In this document: positions 51,385 through 62,912 of the stretch, piece by piece
How the letters are laid out: each line of letters starts with the position of its first letter
How positions within the stretch are numbered: the first letter of the stretch is position 1
Assembly (NCBI GenBank): GCA_047921395.1
Contig: JBLRWH010000005.1
Coordinates: forward strand, 1 to 64,000
Source of the DNA: XN24 sp047921395
GTDB lineage: Bacteria; Pseudomonadota; Gammaproteobacteria; Steroidobacterales; XN24
Direction of reading: 5' to 3'
Length of the DNA: 64,000 nt
The notes under the pieces: generated by a model
What the model saw: only the letters and a program-made list of their open reading frames with translations
Told to the model about the DNA's origin: nothing
The model's database searches: none
Translations under genes and position numbers: made by a program

Positions 51385-54300
51385 GCGCCGGTTTCGTCCA
51401 CCTGCGGGTCCACACGGAGTATTCGCTCGCCGATAGCGTGATCCGCATCCCGGCCCTGATCGAGCGGGTCGCCGACCTCGGCATGCCGGCGGTCGCGGTG
51501 ACCGACCAGGTAAACCTGTTCGCCATGGTCAAGTTTTATCTCGGCGCCCTCAAGCGCGGTGTCAAGCCGCTGGTCGGTGCCGATCTCTGGATCGACGAAC
51601 CCGGCGATCCGCGCCACCCGACCCGCCTGGCGCTCTTGTGCCGCAATGGCGAGGGATACCGCAACCTGTGCCGACTCCTTACGCGCGCCTACCTCGAGGG
51701 TCGGCGCCTCGGCCAGGTCCTGGTCGCGCGTGACTGGCTGACGCCGGAAGCATGCCGCGGGCTGCTCGCGCTGTCGGCGGCCAGGGAGGGCGATATCGGC
51801 CGTGCGCTGCTCGCCGGGCGGCGTGACACGGCGGCCGAGTGCCTGGAGTTCTGGCGCCAGCGCTTTCCGGGCAGCTTCTACCTCGAGCTGCAGCGCACCG
51901 GGCGCGAGGGCGACGAGTTCTACGTCGACGAGGCCGTTGCGCTGGCCGCAGAGACATCGACCCCGGTCGTCGCGAGCAACGACGTGCGCTTTCTCGACGC
52001 GTCGGATTTCGATGCCCACGAGGCGCGTGTATGCATCCACCAGGGCCACACCCTGAGCGATCCGCGCCGCCCCCGCGACTACAGCGAGGCGCAGTACCTG
52101 AAAAGCGCCGCCGAGATGATGGCGCTGTTTTCCGACCTGCCCGAGGCGCTCGAGAACAGCGTCGAGATCGCGCGTCGCTGCAGCCTCGAACTGCAGCTCG
52201 GCCAGTCTTTCTTGCCGGACTTCCCGGTGCCCGAGGGCGAGACCGCGGGGACGTACCTACGGGCGCTGGCGGCCGAGTCGCTCGCGACCCGGCTGCCCGC
52301 GCTGCTGCCCGGGGCGCCCGGGTTTTCCGCGGCTGACTACCAGGCGCGCCTCGAGCGCGAGCTCGACGTGATCTGCAACATGGGGTTTCCCGGGTACTTC
52401 CTGATCGTCGCCGACTTCATCCGCTGGGCGAAGGAAAACGACATCCCGGTGGGGCCGGGCCGCGGCTCCGGCGCGGGCTCGCTGGTAGCATTCGTGTTGG
52501 GGATAACTGATTTAGATCCATTGCGTTACGAGCTACTTTTCGAGCGATTTCTTAATCCGGAGCGGGTCTCGATGCCGGATTTCGACATCGATTTCTGTAT
52601 CAACGGCCGCGACCGCGTGATCGATTACGTGGCGCGCCGTTACGGGCGTGACAGCGTCGCCCAGATCATCACCTACGGCAGCATGGCGGCGAAGGCTGTG
52701 GTGCGGGACGTCGGCCGAGTGCTGGGGCATCCCTACGGCTTCACGGACCGCATCGCCAAGCTGATTCCCTTCGAGGTCGGGATGACGCTGGAGAAAGCGC
52801 TGTCCCAGGAGCCGGAGCTGGGCCGGCTGTACGAATCCGAGGACGAGGTGCGCGGCCTCATCGACCTTGCAAAGTCGCTGGAGGGGCTGGCGCGCAATGC
52901 CGGGCGGCATGCCGGTGGCGTCGTGATCGCGCCGACGGTCCTGACGGACTTCACCCCGCTGTACTGCGAAGAGGGCGGCGAGGCGCCGGTCACGCAGTTC
53001 GACAAGGACGACGTGGAGGCGGCCGGGCTGGTCAAGTTCGACTTCCTCGGACTGCGCACGCTGACCATCATCGACCGCGCCGTGAAGCGGGTGAACCTGC
53101 TGCGCGTGGAGGCCGGGGAAGCGCTGCTGGACATGACGCGGATCCCGCTCGACGACCCGCTGACCTTCGAGCTCCTCAGGGCCTGCCGCACGACCGCGGT
53201 ATTCCAGCTCGAGTCCCGCGGCATGAAGGACCTGGTCAAGCGCCTCCAGCCCGACAGCTTCAACGACATCGTGGCACTCGTGGCGCTGTTCCGGCCCGGT
53301 CCCTTGCAGTCCGGCATGGTGGACGACTATATCAACCGCAAGCACGGCCGGCAGGACGGCCCGATCGAGTATTTTCATCCCAGCCTCGCGCCGCTGCTGA
53401 AGCCGACCTACGGCGTGATCCTGTACCAGGAACAGGTCATGCAGATCGCGCAGGTCCTGGCGGGCTACAGCCTCGGCGCCGCAGATCTTCTGCGCCGGGC
53501 CATGGGCAAGAAAAAGCCAGAGGAGATGGCGAAGCAGCGCTCGATCTTCGTCGATGGCGCGGTGGCGCGCGAGGTCGACCGCGGGACGGCGACGCACATC
53601 TTCGACCTGATGGAGAAGTTCGCCGGCTACGGCTTCAACAAGAGTCACTCGGCGGCCTACGCACTGCTGTCCTACCAGACGGCCTGGCTGAAGGCGCATT
53701 ACCCGGAAGCGTTCATGGCCTCGGTGTTGTCCACGGACATGGACCACACCGACAAGATCGTCACGCTGATCGACGAGTGCCACCAGATGGGGCTGCTGGT
53801 CGAGCCGCCCGACGTCAACGAATCCGAACATGCCTTCAACGTGGCCGGCCAGGGCCGGCTTCGCTACGGGCTGGGCGCGATCAAGGGTGTCGGCCAGTCG
53901 GCTGTGCAGGCGATCATCAGCGAACGAGAAAGTGGCGGGCGGTTTACGTCGCTGGCCGGCTTCTGCACGCGCATCGACCTGCAGCGTGTCAATCGCCGCA
54001 CGATCGAGGCGCTGGTTCGCGCCGGCGCGCTCGACAGCATCGGACCGAACCGGGCCACGCTCATGCATCGGCTGCCGGACGCCCTGGGTCGTGCCGAGCA
54101 GAGTGCGCGGGCCGCTGCCGCGGGGCAGGAAGACCTGTTCGGCATGGCCACCGCGCCGGGGCCTGCGGCCCGGTCCGCACCCGAGGACGAAGGCGAACTG
54201 CTGCCGGAGTGGAGCTCGGCGGAGCGCCTGGCCGCGGAGCGCGACACGCTGGGCCTGTTCCTGACCGGCCACCCGGTAGACGAAGTGGCCGCGGACCTGG

Positions 54301-54905
54301 CGGCTCTCACCAGCGGGCGGATTGCCGAACTGGTCGTGGACCGGCCCGCCGATGGCGAGCGCGGCTACGGCATGGGGCGGCGCGACGCGGTGGTCGGGGG
54401 ACTCATCGTCGATATGCGTCGACGCGGCAACCGCATCACGCTCGTTCTCGACGACCGCAGCGGCCGCATCGAGATCACCCTGTTCGAAGAGGCGTACCAG
54501 CAGTGCCGGCATATCGTGGCCAAGGACGCGATCGTGATCGCGGAAGGCAACCTGCGCTTCGACGACTTCATCGACGACTGGCGCCTGACTGTGAAGCGCC
54601 TCGTGGACCTGGACACGGCGATGCAGGAGCGGGGACGGCGCCTGCTCCTGCGGTGCGTCAAGCCGGCGGCGGGCAGTTTCGCCACGGAGCTGCAGCACGC
54701 GCTGGAGCCGTTCCGGGGTGGCCGCTGCCCGGTGTTGATGGTTTACCGGGGCGCATCGGCGGCGGCGCGACTTCAGCTAGGTGAGCGCTGGCGGGTCCGG
54801 CCCAGCCTCGAACTGCTGCACCGCGTCGGTGGTCTGATCGGCCCGGAGAATGTGCGGATGGAGTACGGGGGGAACGCAGGCGCGGCCGGGGATGGCGTGC
54901 CCTAG
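51381..54905 (+). CDS. dnaE: DNA polymerase III alpha subunit
   Basis: The 1174-residue replicative C-family polymerase. PHP domain at the start (FVHLRVHTEYSLADSVIRIP), polymerase palm with GPGRGSGAGSLVAF and catalytic Asp in PDFDIDFC, fingers with QEQVMQIAQVLAGYS, the tandem HhH (IKGVGQSAVQAI), and a C-terminal OB fold (VGGLIVDMRRRGNRITLVLD). ATG overlaps the rnhB stop. The 108-bp spacer to accA has GC-rich self-complementary runs but no clear T tract. Confidence 0.97.
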   Translation: MSAGFVHLRVHTEYSLADSVIRIPALIERVADLGMPAVAVTDQVNLFAMVKFYLGALKRGVKPLVGADLWIDEPGDPRHPTRLALLCRNGEGYRNLCRLLTRAYLEGRRLGQVLVARDWLTPEACRGLLALSAAREGDIGRALLAGRRDTAAECLEFWRQRFPGSFYLELQRTGREGDEFYVDEAVALAAETSTPVVASNDVRFLDASDFDAHEARVCIHQGHTLSDPRRPRDYSEAQYLKSAAEMMALFSDLPEALENSVEIARRCSLELQLGQSFLPDFPVPEGETAGTYLRALAAESLATRLPALLPGAPGFSAADYQARLERELDVICNMGFPGYFLIVADFIRWAKENDIPVGPGRGSGAGSLVAFVLGITDLDPLRYELLFERFLNPERVSMPDFDIDFCINGRDRVIDYVARRYGRDSVAQIITYGSMAAKAVVRDVGRVLGHPYGFTDRIAKLIPFEVGMTLEKALSQEPELGRLYESEDEVRGLIDLAKSLEGLARNAGRHAGGVVIAPTVLTDFTPLYCEEGGEAPVTQFDKDDVEAAGLVKFDFLGLRTLTIIDRAVKRVNLLRVEAGEALLDMTRIPLDDPLTFELLRACRTTAVFQLESRGMKDLVKRLQPDSFNDIVALVALFRPGPLQSGMVDDYINRKHGRQDGPIEYFHPSLAPLLKPTYGVILYQEQVMQIAQVLAGYSLGAADLLRRAMGKKKPEEMAKQRSIFVDGAVAREVDRGTATHIFDLMEKFAGYGFNKSHSAAYALLSYQTAWLKAHYPEAFMASVLSTDMDHTDKIVTLIDECHQMGLLVEPPDVNESEHAFNVAGQGRLRYGLGAIKGVGQSAVQAIISERESGGRFTSLAGFCTRIDLQRVNRRTIEALVRAGALDSIGPNRATLMHRLPDALGRAEQSARAAAAGQEDLFGMATAPGPAARSAPEDEGELLPEWSSAERLAAERDTLGLFLTGHPVDEVAADLAALTSGRIAELVVDRPADGERGYGMGRRDAVVGGLIVDMRRRGNRITLVLDDRSGRIEITLFEEAYQQCRHIVAKDAIVIAEGNLRFDDFIDDWRLTVKRLVDLDTAMQERGRRLLLRCVKPAAGSFATELQHALEPFRGGRCPVLMVYRGASAAARLQLGERWRVRPSLELLHRVGGLIGPENVRMEYGGNAGAAGDGVP

Positions 54906-55013
54906 CCGTGGCGAATGGGATGCCGCCTGCGCGGAGGTGGACCCCCGGGGACCCCCCGGGTGGCGTCGCCTTGTGATACTTTTGGCGCCTTGAACTGCTG
55001 CGTCGCCTAGCCG

Positions 55014-55973
55014 ATGAACCTGAATTTCCTGGATTTCGAACAACCCATCGCCGAGCTCGAGGCCAAGATCGACGAACTGCGCTTCGTTGGCGACGACTCG
55101 CAGGTCAACCTCTCGGCCGAGATTCGCCGCCTCAAATCGAAGAGCGACGCGCTGACCCGCAGCATTTTCTCGGTCCTGACCGCCTGGCAAGTGGCGCAGG
55201 TCGCCCGGCACCCGCAACGACCCTACACGCTCGATTACGTCGAGCGGCTGTGCACCGACTTCGAGGAACTTCACGGCGATCGTACCTACGCCGACGACCA
55301 GGCGATTGTCGGTGGCCTCGCCCGTTTCGATGGCCGCGCGGTCATGATCATCGGCCAGCAGAAGGGCCGCGACACCAAGGCCAAGGTGCAGCGCAATTTC
55401 GGCATGCCTCGGCCCGAAGGCTATCGCAAGGCGCTGCGCCTGATGCAACTCGCGGAAAAGTTCGGGCTGCCGGTGATCACGTTCATCGACACGCCCGGCG
55501 CCTATCCCGGCATCGGCGCCGAGGAGCGCGGCCAGAGCGAGGCGATCGCGCGTAACCTCATGGAGATGTCCGGCCTGAAGACTCCCATCATCGCGATCGT
55601 CATCGGCGAGGGCGGCTCGGGAGGCGCGCTGGCGATCGGTGTCGCCGACTACGTCCTGATGCTCCAGTACAGCGTCTACTCCGTGATCTCGCCGGAAGGA
55701 TGCGCCTCGATCCTCTGGAAGAGCGGCGACAAGTCGGCGGAGGCGGCAGAGGCGATGGGCATCACCGCCGGCAAGCTGCATGAGCTCGGTCTGGTGGACA
55801 AAGTCATCGAGGAGCCCCTGGGCGGCGCGCACCGCGACCCGGGTGCGATGGCCGAGACCCTGCGCGCCGTGATCGCCCGCTACCTGGCGCGGCTCGACAA
55901 CATGCCGCTGGAACAACTCCTGCAGACCCGCTACCAGCGTCTCGTCAGCACCGGCCGGTTCCGCGAAGGTTGA
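55014..55973 (+). CDS. accA: Acetyl-CoA carboxylase carboxyltransferase subunit alpha
   Basis: With AccD transfers carboxyl from carboxybiotin to acetyl-CoA. MNLNFLDFEQPIAELEAKID is the usual N terminus; PEGYRKALRLMQLAEKFGLP, FIDTPGAYPGIGAEERGQSE and GEGGSGGALAIGVAD are canonical. 319 residues, like E. coli. An intergenic repeat (55990-56052) follows. Confidence 0.98.
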   Translation: MNLNFLDFEQPIAELEAKIDELRFVGDDSQVNLSAEIRRLKSKSDALTRSIFSVLTAWQVAQVARHPQRPYTLDYVERLCTDFEELHGDRTYADDQAIVGGLARFDGRAVMIIGQQKGRDTKAKVQRNFGMPRPEGYRKALRLMQLAEKFGLPVITFIDTPGAYPGIGAEERGQSEAIARNLMEMSGLKTPIIAIVIGEGGSGGALAIGVADYVLMLQYSVYSVISPEGCASILWKSGDKSAEAAEAMGITAGKLHELGLVDKVIEEPLGGAHRDPGAMAETLRAVIARYLARLDNMPLEQLLQTRYQRLVSTGRFREG

Positions 55974-55989
55974 TTCGCCAGCCGGATCG

Positions 55990-56052
55990 GCTCGCGCCGC
56001 GGGCGCGAGCGCAGAGGCGCGGAGAAGCAGAGACGCTGAGAGATGCACGATA
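55990..56052 (+). repeat. Intergenic repeat, copy 2: hairpin plus purine-rich tract
   Basis: A perfect 9-bp hairpin GCTCGCGCC-GCG-GGCGCGAGC (55990-56010) runs into GCAGAGGCGCGGAG, then AAGCAGAGACGCTGAGAG. The arrangement and sequence resemble copy 1 after nirS (12889-12957). It sits in the accA-tilS spacer, 15 bp past the accA stop, and may also stabilise or end that transcript; no T tract follows. Confidence 0.65.
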
Positions 56053-56130
56053 GGGATCCCTTGCAGACGCGCGCTGGGCCACCCTTTGACAGGAGATCCT
56101 TGTCGGCCACGTGCACGTTTTCGGCTGCGC

Positions 56131-57519
56131 ATGACTGAATTCAACCCGGAAGTCCTGTGGGACTCGCTCGGCAGCCAGGATGGCGACCCGGGCCGGCAGC
56201 GGTATTGCGTCGCCTACAGCGGCGGGCTGGATTCCACGGTCTTGCTCGTCGCGCTGGCGTCGCTGGCAGACCGGCTGCCGCCGGGGAGTCTGCGTGCGGC
56301 GCACGTGCACCATGGGCTGCACCCGGATGCCGATGCCTGGGCGGAACAGTGCCAGACGCGCTGCCGCGCGCTCGAGGTGCCCATCCGCGTGCTGCGCGTC
56401 GATGCGCGGCCGAGGCGCGGCGAGAGCCCGGAGGCGAAGGCCCGGGAGATGCGCTACGCGGCACTCGGGGGCGACCTGGCGCCGGGCGAGGTCTTGCTGA
56501 CGGCGCACCATGCAGACGACCAGCTCGAGACAGTGCTGATCCAGCTGCTGCGCGGCGCCGGTGTCGCGGGGCTGGCCGCCATGCCACCCCGGGCGCGGCT
56601 CGGCCCCGGATGGCACCAGCGGCCACTGCTCGGTGTCCCGCGCGAGGCGCTGCGGGCGTGGGCGCGCGCGCAGGGCATCGGCGGGTGGATCGAGGACCCG
56701 GCTAATGCCGAGCCGAGGTTTGCCCGCAACCACCTGCGTCGCGAGGTGCTGCCCGCGATCCGGGCGCACTGGCCGGCCGCGGCGGCGGCGGTGGCGCGCT
56801 CAGCGCGGCACTGCGCCGAGGCCGCGGAGCTGCTCGACGAGTTCGCGGCGCACGACGCCACGCACTGCGCGGACGGCGTCGCCCTATGCATCTCGGCAAT
56901 GCGGTCGCTGGATTCGGCGCGGCGCCGCAACCTGGTGCGCTGGCAGGCGCGGCGGCTCGGGCTGCCGACGCCCGACGAGCGCCGGCTGGCGACGCTCTTG
57001 ACGCAAACATTTGAGGCCGCCGGGGATGCCCAGCCCGAAGTGCGTTGGCCCGGCGTGGTTGCGTTGCGATACGCGGATCGGCTCTGGCTGATTCCCGCGG
57101 AGCAACTCGAGCCGCCGCCCGGGCCCATCGACTGGCCGGATCCCCGCGTGCCACTCGACCTCGGCCGCGGCCTGGGCAGGCTCTCGCTGGCGCCCACAAC
57201 CACCGGGGGGTTGCGGCCCGAGGCGCTCGAGGCACGGCCCTGGCGCATCGTGGGGCGCCGGGGCGGCGAGCGGCTGAACCTGCCGGGTCGGACCGGCAGC
57301 CGCGCATTGAAGAAACTGCTGAACGAGGCCGGCGTACCCCCGTGGCTGCGCTTGCGCATTCCAGTGCTGGAAATCGCCGGGACGTTGGCTGCGGTCGGGG
57401 ACTTGTGGGTTGACGAGACCTGGTGGGCGCCCAGTGGCGGCGCGGCCTGGCGGCTCTCCTGGACCGACTGCACGCTGCCCGGCCGGAAGGAGTTCATTGT
57501 GGGCGAGCAGGCCTTCTGA
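56131..57519 (+). CDS. tilS: tRNA(Ile)-lysidine synthase
   Basis: Converts C34 of tRNA-Ile(CAU) to lysidine. The PP-loop is YSGGLDSTVLL (30-40); AAHVHHGLHPDADAW, HHADDQLETVLIQLLRGAG and PLLGVPREALRAWA follow; the C-terminal domain ends in GSRALKKLLNEAGVPPWLR and a short strand. 462 residues. ATG 56131; a longer frame exists upstream through the repeat but is not gene-like. Confidence 0.95.
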   Translation: MTEFNPEVLWDSLGSQDGDPGRQRYCVAYSGGLDSTVLLVALASLADRLPPGSLRAAHVHHGLHPDADAWAEQCQTRCRALEVPIRVLRVDARPRRGESPEAKAREMRYAALGGDLAPGEVLLTAHHADDQLETVLIQLLRGAGVAGLAAMPPRARLGPGWHQRPLLGVPREALRAWARAQGIGGWIEDPANAEPRFARNHLRREVLPAIRAHWPAAAAAVARSARHCAEAAELLDEFAAHDATHCADGVALCISAMRSLDSARRRNLVRWQARRLGLPTPDERRLATLLTQTFEAAGDAQPEVRWPGVVALRYADRLWLIPAEQLEPPPGPIDWPDPRVPLDLGRGLGRLSLAPTTTGGLRPEALEARPWRIVGRRGGERLNLPGRTGSRALKKLLNEAGVPPWLRLRIPVLEIAGTLAAVGDLWVDETWWAPSGGAAWRLSWTDCTLPGRKEFIVGEQAF

Positions 57520-57586
57520 TAATCTGACTTCCCGTCGTTTTCTCGCGCCGGTGGCGCGCCATTCTCCCTGAACGGCGGTACTCCTG

Positions 57587-59232
<1,646 letters not shown>

Positions 59233-59236
<4 letters not shown>

Positions 59237-60069
59237 AACTCTGTGGCTTCGAAGTCGGTCTCGACCGGCCGCTGTTCCTGATTGCCGGACCGTGCGTCAT
59301 CGAGAGCCGCGAACTGGCGATGGAGACGGCCGGACGGCTCAAGGAAATGACCGGCCGCCTGGGTGTGCCGTTCATCTACAAGTCGTCGTTCGATAAGGCG
59401 AACCGCTCATCGATCGGCAGCTTCCGTGGCCCGGGCGTCGAGGAAGGCCTGAAGATCCTGGAGGCGGTGAAACGCGAGTTGGGCGTGCCGGTGCTGACTG
59501 ACATTCACGAGGACACGCCGCTCGCGGAAGTCGCGGCCGTGGTCGACGTGTTGCAGACGCCGGCCTTTCTGTGCCGCCAGACCAATTTCATCGTCGCGGC
59601 CTGTTCCCAGGGCCGGCCGGTCAACATCAAGAAGGGCCAGTTCCTGTCGCCGTGGGAAATGGCCAATGTAATAACGAAGGCGCGCTCCACGGGCAACGAG
59701 CAGGTCATGGCCTGCGAGCGCGGCTTCACTTTCGGCTACAACAACCTCGTGTCGGATATGCGCGCGCTCGCAGTTATGCGCGAGACAGGTGCGCCGGTCG
59801 TGTTCGACGCTACCCATTCGGTGCAGCTGCCGGGCGGCAAGGGCTCCGCCTCCGGCGGGCAACGCGAGTTCGTGCCCGTGCTGGCCCGGGCGGCGGTGGC
59901 GGCCGGAATCGCGGGGCTGTTCATGGAAACACACCCGGACCCGGAGCATGCACTCTCCGACGGCCCGAACGCGTGGCCGCTGGATCGCTTCGAGCGCTTG
60001 CTCGAGACCCTGCGGATCATCGACGAGACCGTCAAGGCGCGCCCCTTCGACGAGAGCGAGTTGGCGTAA
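59233..60069 (+). CDS. kdsA: 3-deoxy-8-phosphooctulonate synthase
   Basis: Condenses PEP and arabinose-5-phosphate to Kdo-8-phosphate for LPS core. FLIAGPCVIESRELAMETA, YKSSFDKANRSSIGSFRGPG, FLCRQTNFIVAA and FMETHPDPEHALSDGPN are canonical. 278 residues, near E. coli 284. Metal-type assignment was not attempted. Confidence 0.98.
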
Positions 60070-60126
60070 GGACTCGGGCGGGCGCCGGCGGCGCGGGTTC
60101 CTGGCATTGGATACAGGGAGACAGAA

Positions 60127-61413
60127 ATGGCGAAGATCGTAGAAGTGCGTGCACGCGAGATCCTCGATTCGCGCGGCAATCCGACCGTGGAGGCCGATGT
60201 GCTGCTGGAGGGCGGGTTCAGCGGCCGTGCCGGGGTGCCCTCAGGCGCTTCGACCGGCACCCGCGAGGCCGTCGAACTGCGCGATGGCGATGCCTCGCGC
60301 TACCTCGGCAAGGGCGTGCGCACTGCGGTCGCCAACGTCAATGGCGAGATTCGCGCGGCGGTGGCCGGCATGGACGCGGCGGACCAGGCTGGCCTCGATC
60401 GCAGGCTGATCGAGCTTGACGGGACCGAGAACAAGGGTCGGCTGGGCGCCAATGCGATTCTCGCCGTGTCGCTGGCGGCTGCCAAGGCCTCCGCCACGGC
60501 GAGCGGCCAGTCGCTGTTTCGATACCTCCACGCGGGCGGTGATTTTTCGATGCCGGTGCCGATGATGAACATCATCAACGGCGGGTCGCATGCCGACAAC
60601 AGCGTCGACATCCAGGAATTCATGATCATGCCGGTGGGCGCGCCGAGCTTCTCGGAAGCGCTACGCTACGGCACCGAGATCTTCCATGCGCTGAAGGCGG
60701 TGCTGCGCAGCCGCGGGCTGGCCACCGCCGTCGGCGACGAGGGCGGCTTCGCGCCGAATCTGCCGTCGAACGAGGCTGCGCTGGAGACGATCCTGGCGGC
60801 GATCGAGCAGGCCGGGTTCAGGGCCGGCGAGGACATCACGCTCGCCCTCGACGTGGCGAGTTCCGAGTTCTACGCGGACGGTGTCTACCGGCTTGCCTCC
60901 GAGCACCGTGAGTTCGATGCCGGGGGCTTCTGCGAGTACCTCGAGGGGCTGGCGCAGCGCTACCCGATCGTCTCGATCGAGGACGGAATGGCCGAGAACG
61001 ACTGGGACGGCTGGAAGCTGCTCACGGGACGCCTGGGCAAGCGCCTGCAGCTCGTGGGCGATGATGTCTTCGTCACCAACACGAAAATCTTCGCTGCGGG
61101 CATCGAGCAGGGCGTCGGCAATTCCATCCTGATCAAGGTCAACCAGATCGGCACGCTCACCGAGACGCTCGAGGCGATCCGAATGGCCGACCAGGCGGGC
61201 TACAGCGCGGTCGTATCGCATCGTTCCGGAGAAACCGAGGACGCCACGATTGCCGATATCGCCGTGGCGACCACGGCGTCCCAGATCAAGACGGGCTCCT
61301 TGTCGCGCTCCGACCGAGTGGCGAAATACAACCAGCTGTTGCGGATCGAGGAAGAACTTGGCGCCTCGGCGCTCTATCCCGGCCGCGCGGCGTTGCCGCT
61401 CAGCACGGGCTGA
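60127..61413 (+). CDS. eno: Enolase
   Basis: Interconverts 2-phosphoglycerate and PEP. VRAREILDSRGNPTVEADV, SGASTGTREAVELRD, PMMNIINGGSHADNSVDIQE, GDEGGFAPNLPSN, metal-site SIEDGMAEND, catalytic Lys in LIKVNQIGT, and SHRSGETEDATIADIA. 428 residues. RBS AGGGAGA before ATG 60127. Product PEP feeds KdsA. Confidence 0.98.
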   Translation: MAKIVEVRAREILDSRGNPTVEADVLLEGGFSGRAGVPSGASTGTREAVELRDGDASRYLGKGVRTAVANVNGEIRAAVAGMDAADQAGLDRRLIELDGTENKGRLGANAILAVSLAAAKASATASGQSLFRYLHAGGDFSMPVPMMNIINGGSHADNSVDIQEFMIMPVGAPSFSEALRYGTEIFHALKAVLRSRGLATAVGDEGGFAPNLPSNEAALETILAAIEQAGFRAGEDITLALDVASSEFYADGVYRLASEHREFDAGGFCEYLEGLAQRYPIVSIEDGMAENDWDGWKLLTGRLGKRLQLVGDDVFVTNTKIFAAGIEQGVGNSILIKVNQIGTLTETLEAIRMADQAGYSAVVSHRSGETEDATIADIAVATTASQIKTGSLSRSDRVAKYNQLLRIEEELGASALYPGRAALPLSTG

Positions 61414-61432
61414 TCCCCGAGTAGGATGCCGG

Positions 61433-61741
61433 GTGCGGATGGTGCTCTTCATCGTTCTGGCGTTGCTGCTGCTCCTGCAGCTCCGTCTCTGGGTATCCGA
61501 TGACGGGTATCGCGCCGCCTGGCGCCTCGCGGGCCAGGTGGCGGCGCAGCAGGCGGAGAACGAGGCTTTGCGCGAACGCAACCAGGCGCTCGCTGCGGAA
61601 GTCGGAAACCTCAAGACCGGGCTCGATGCCGTCGAGGAAATCGCGCGCAGCGAGCTCGGCATGATTCGAGCCGGCGAGACCCTGTTCCAGGTCGTGGACG
61701 TCGAGGCCGACGAACCCGAGCCCGCGCCGGTGACCCGCTGA
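61433..61741 (+). CDS. ftsB: Cell division protein FtsB
   Basis: A 102-residue bitopic protein: membrane helix (VLFIVLALLLLLQLRLWV, about residues 4-21), then a periplasmic coiled coil (AENEALRERNQALAAEVGNL) and the conserved EEIARSELGMIRAGETLFQV. Forms FtsQLB. GTG 61433 is favoured by TAGGA at 6-nt spacing; ATG 61439 is possible. The acidic C-terminal end overlaps ispD by 1 nt. Confidence 0.93.
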   Translation: MRMVLFIVLALLLLLQLRLWVSDDGYRAAWRLAGQVAAQQAENEALRERNQALAAEVGNLKTGLDAVEEIARSELGMIRAGETLFQVVDVEADEPEPAPVTR

Positions 61742-62445
61742 TGCCGCGGGCGTGGGCCGTCGTTCCAGCGGCCGGCAGCGGACGGCGCATGGGCGCGGCC
61801 GTGGCCAAGCAGTACCTGCCGTTGTGCGGCCAATCGGTGCTGGCGCATGCGCTCGCCCCGTTGCTGGACTGCAAGCAGATCGACGCTGTGGTGCTCGTGG
61901 TGGGCGGCGACGATGCGCGCTGGCGTGAATCCGTGCCGCAGGGTGAGCGCCTGCTCATCGCGCACGGCGGTGCCGAGCGCTGCAATTCCGTTCTCAATGG
62001 TCTCGAGCGCTTGGGCGGCTGTGCCGACGACGAGGACTGGGTGCTCGTGCATGATGCCGCACGGCCGTGTCTGTCGAGTGCGGAGCTCGAGCACCTGTTC
62101 GATGCGTTGCAGGATGACAAGGTCGGCGGCCTGCTCGCGGTGCCGCTCGCCGACACCCTCAAGTCGGCCGACGAGTTTGGTCGCGTGGAGCGGACGGTGC
62201 CGCGCGAGCACCTGTGGCGCGCATTGACCCCGCAGATGTTTCGCTATGGACTCCTGAAAGGCGCACTCTCATCGGCCATCGCGGCGGGGATCGCGGTGAC
62301 GGACGAGGCGTCTGCGATCGAATATGCGGGTCACCGGCCCGTCCTCGTGGAGGGTCGCGCGGCCAACATCAAGGTCACCGGACCCGAAGATCTCGCGTTG
62401 GCTGAGGCGGTCCTGCGCCGCCGGGGGGAGGGGGCATGCGCATAG
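61741..62445 (+). CDS. ispD: 2-C-methyl-D-erythritol 4-phosphate cytidylyltransferase
   Basis: Third MEP pathway step. VVPAAGSGRRMGAAVAKQYL at the N terminus binds CTP; VLVHDAARPCLS, LAVPLADTLK and TPQMFRYGLL are typical. 234 residues. Overlaps ispF by 10 nt. A separate enzyme, not an IspDF fusion. Confidence 0.97.
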   Translation: MPRAWAVVPAAGSGRRMGAAVAKQYLPLCGQSVLAHALAPLLDCKQIDAVVLVVGGDDARWRESVPQGERLLIAHGGAERCNSVLNGLERLGGCADDEDWVLVHDAARPCLSSAELEHLFDALQDDKVGGLLAVPLADTLKSADEFGRVERTVPREHLWRALTPQMFRYGLLKGALSSAIAAGIAVTDEASAIEYAGHRPVLVEGRAANIKVTGPEDLALAEAVLRRRGEGACA

Positions 62446-62912
62446 GGCACGGTTTTGACGTGCACGCGTTCGGACCGGGCGACCGGGTCATGATCGGCGG
62501 CGTCAGCATCGAGCACAGCCACGGCGTGATCGCGCACTCCGATGGAGATGTCGCGCTGCATGCACTCTGCGACGCGCTGCTCGGGGCGGCCGGGCTCGGC
62601 GACATCGGGGGCATGTTTCCGGACACCGATCCTCGCTGGTCCGGAGCCGACAGCCGGGAGCTGCTGCGCCAGGTGGTCGCGCGGCTGGCGCAAGATGGCC
62701 TGGGGATTGCCAACGCCGACCTGACCGTCGTCGCGCAGGCGCCCCGCCTCGCCCCGCACCTCGCCGAGATGCGCGCACGCATCGCCGCGGACCTGGGCGT
62801 GCCGCCGCGGCGTGTCAACGTCAAGGCCACGACCACCGAGCGGCTCGGCTTCACAGGGCGCGGCGAGGGGCTGGCCGCCCACGCGGTCGTGCTGCTGACC
62901 GAGCCCGAGTGA
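62436..62912 (+). CDS. ispF: 2-C-methyl-D-erythritol 2,4-cyclodiphosphate synthase
   Basis: Fifth MEP pathway step. Zinc site in RIGHGFDVHAFGPGD with a later His, HSDGDVALHALCDALLGAAG, GDIGGMFPDTDPRW, and the closing VNVKATTTERLGFTGRGEG. 158 residues. GTG overlap with truD. Confidence 0.98.
   Translation: MRIGHGFDVHAFGPGDRVMIGGVSIEHSHGVIAHSDGDVALHALCDALLGAAGLGDIGGMFPDTDPRWSGADSRELLRQVVARLAQDGLGIANADLTVVAQAPRLAPHLAEMRARIAADLGVPPRRVNVKATTTERLGFTGRGEGLAAHAVVLLTEPE

Noticed and set aside
54906..55013. A terminator or attenuator between dnaE and accA
   Set aside because: The CCCCGGGG-rich runs are self-complementary, but they form no clean stem followed by a T tract.
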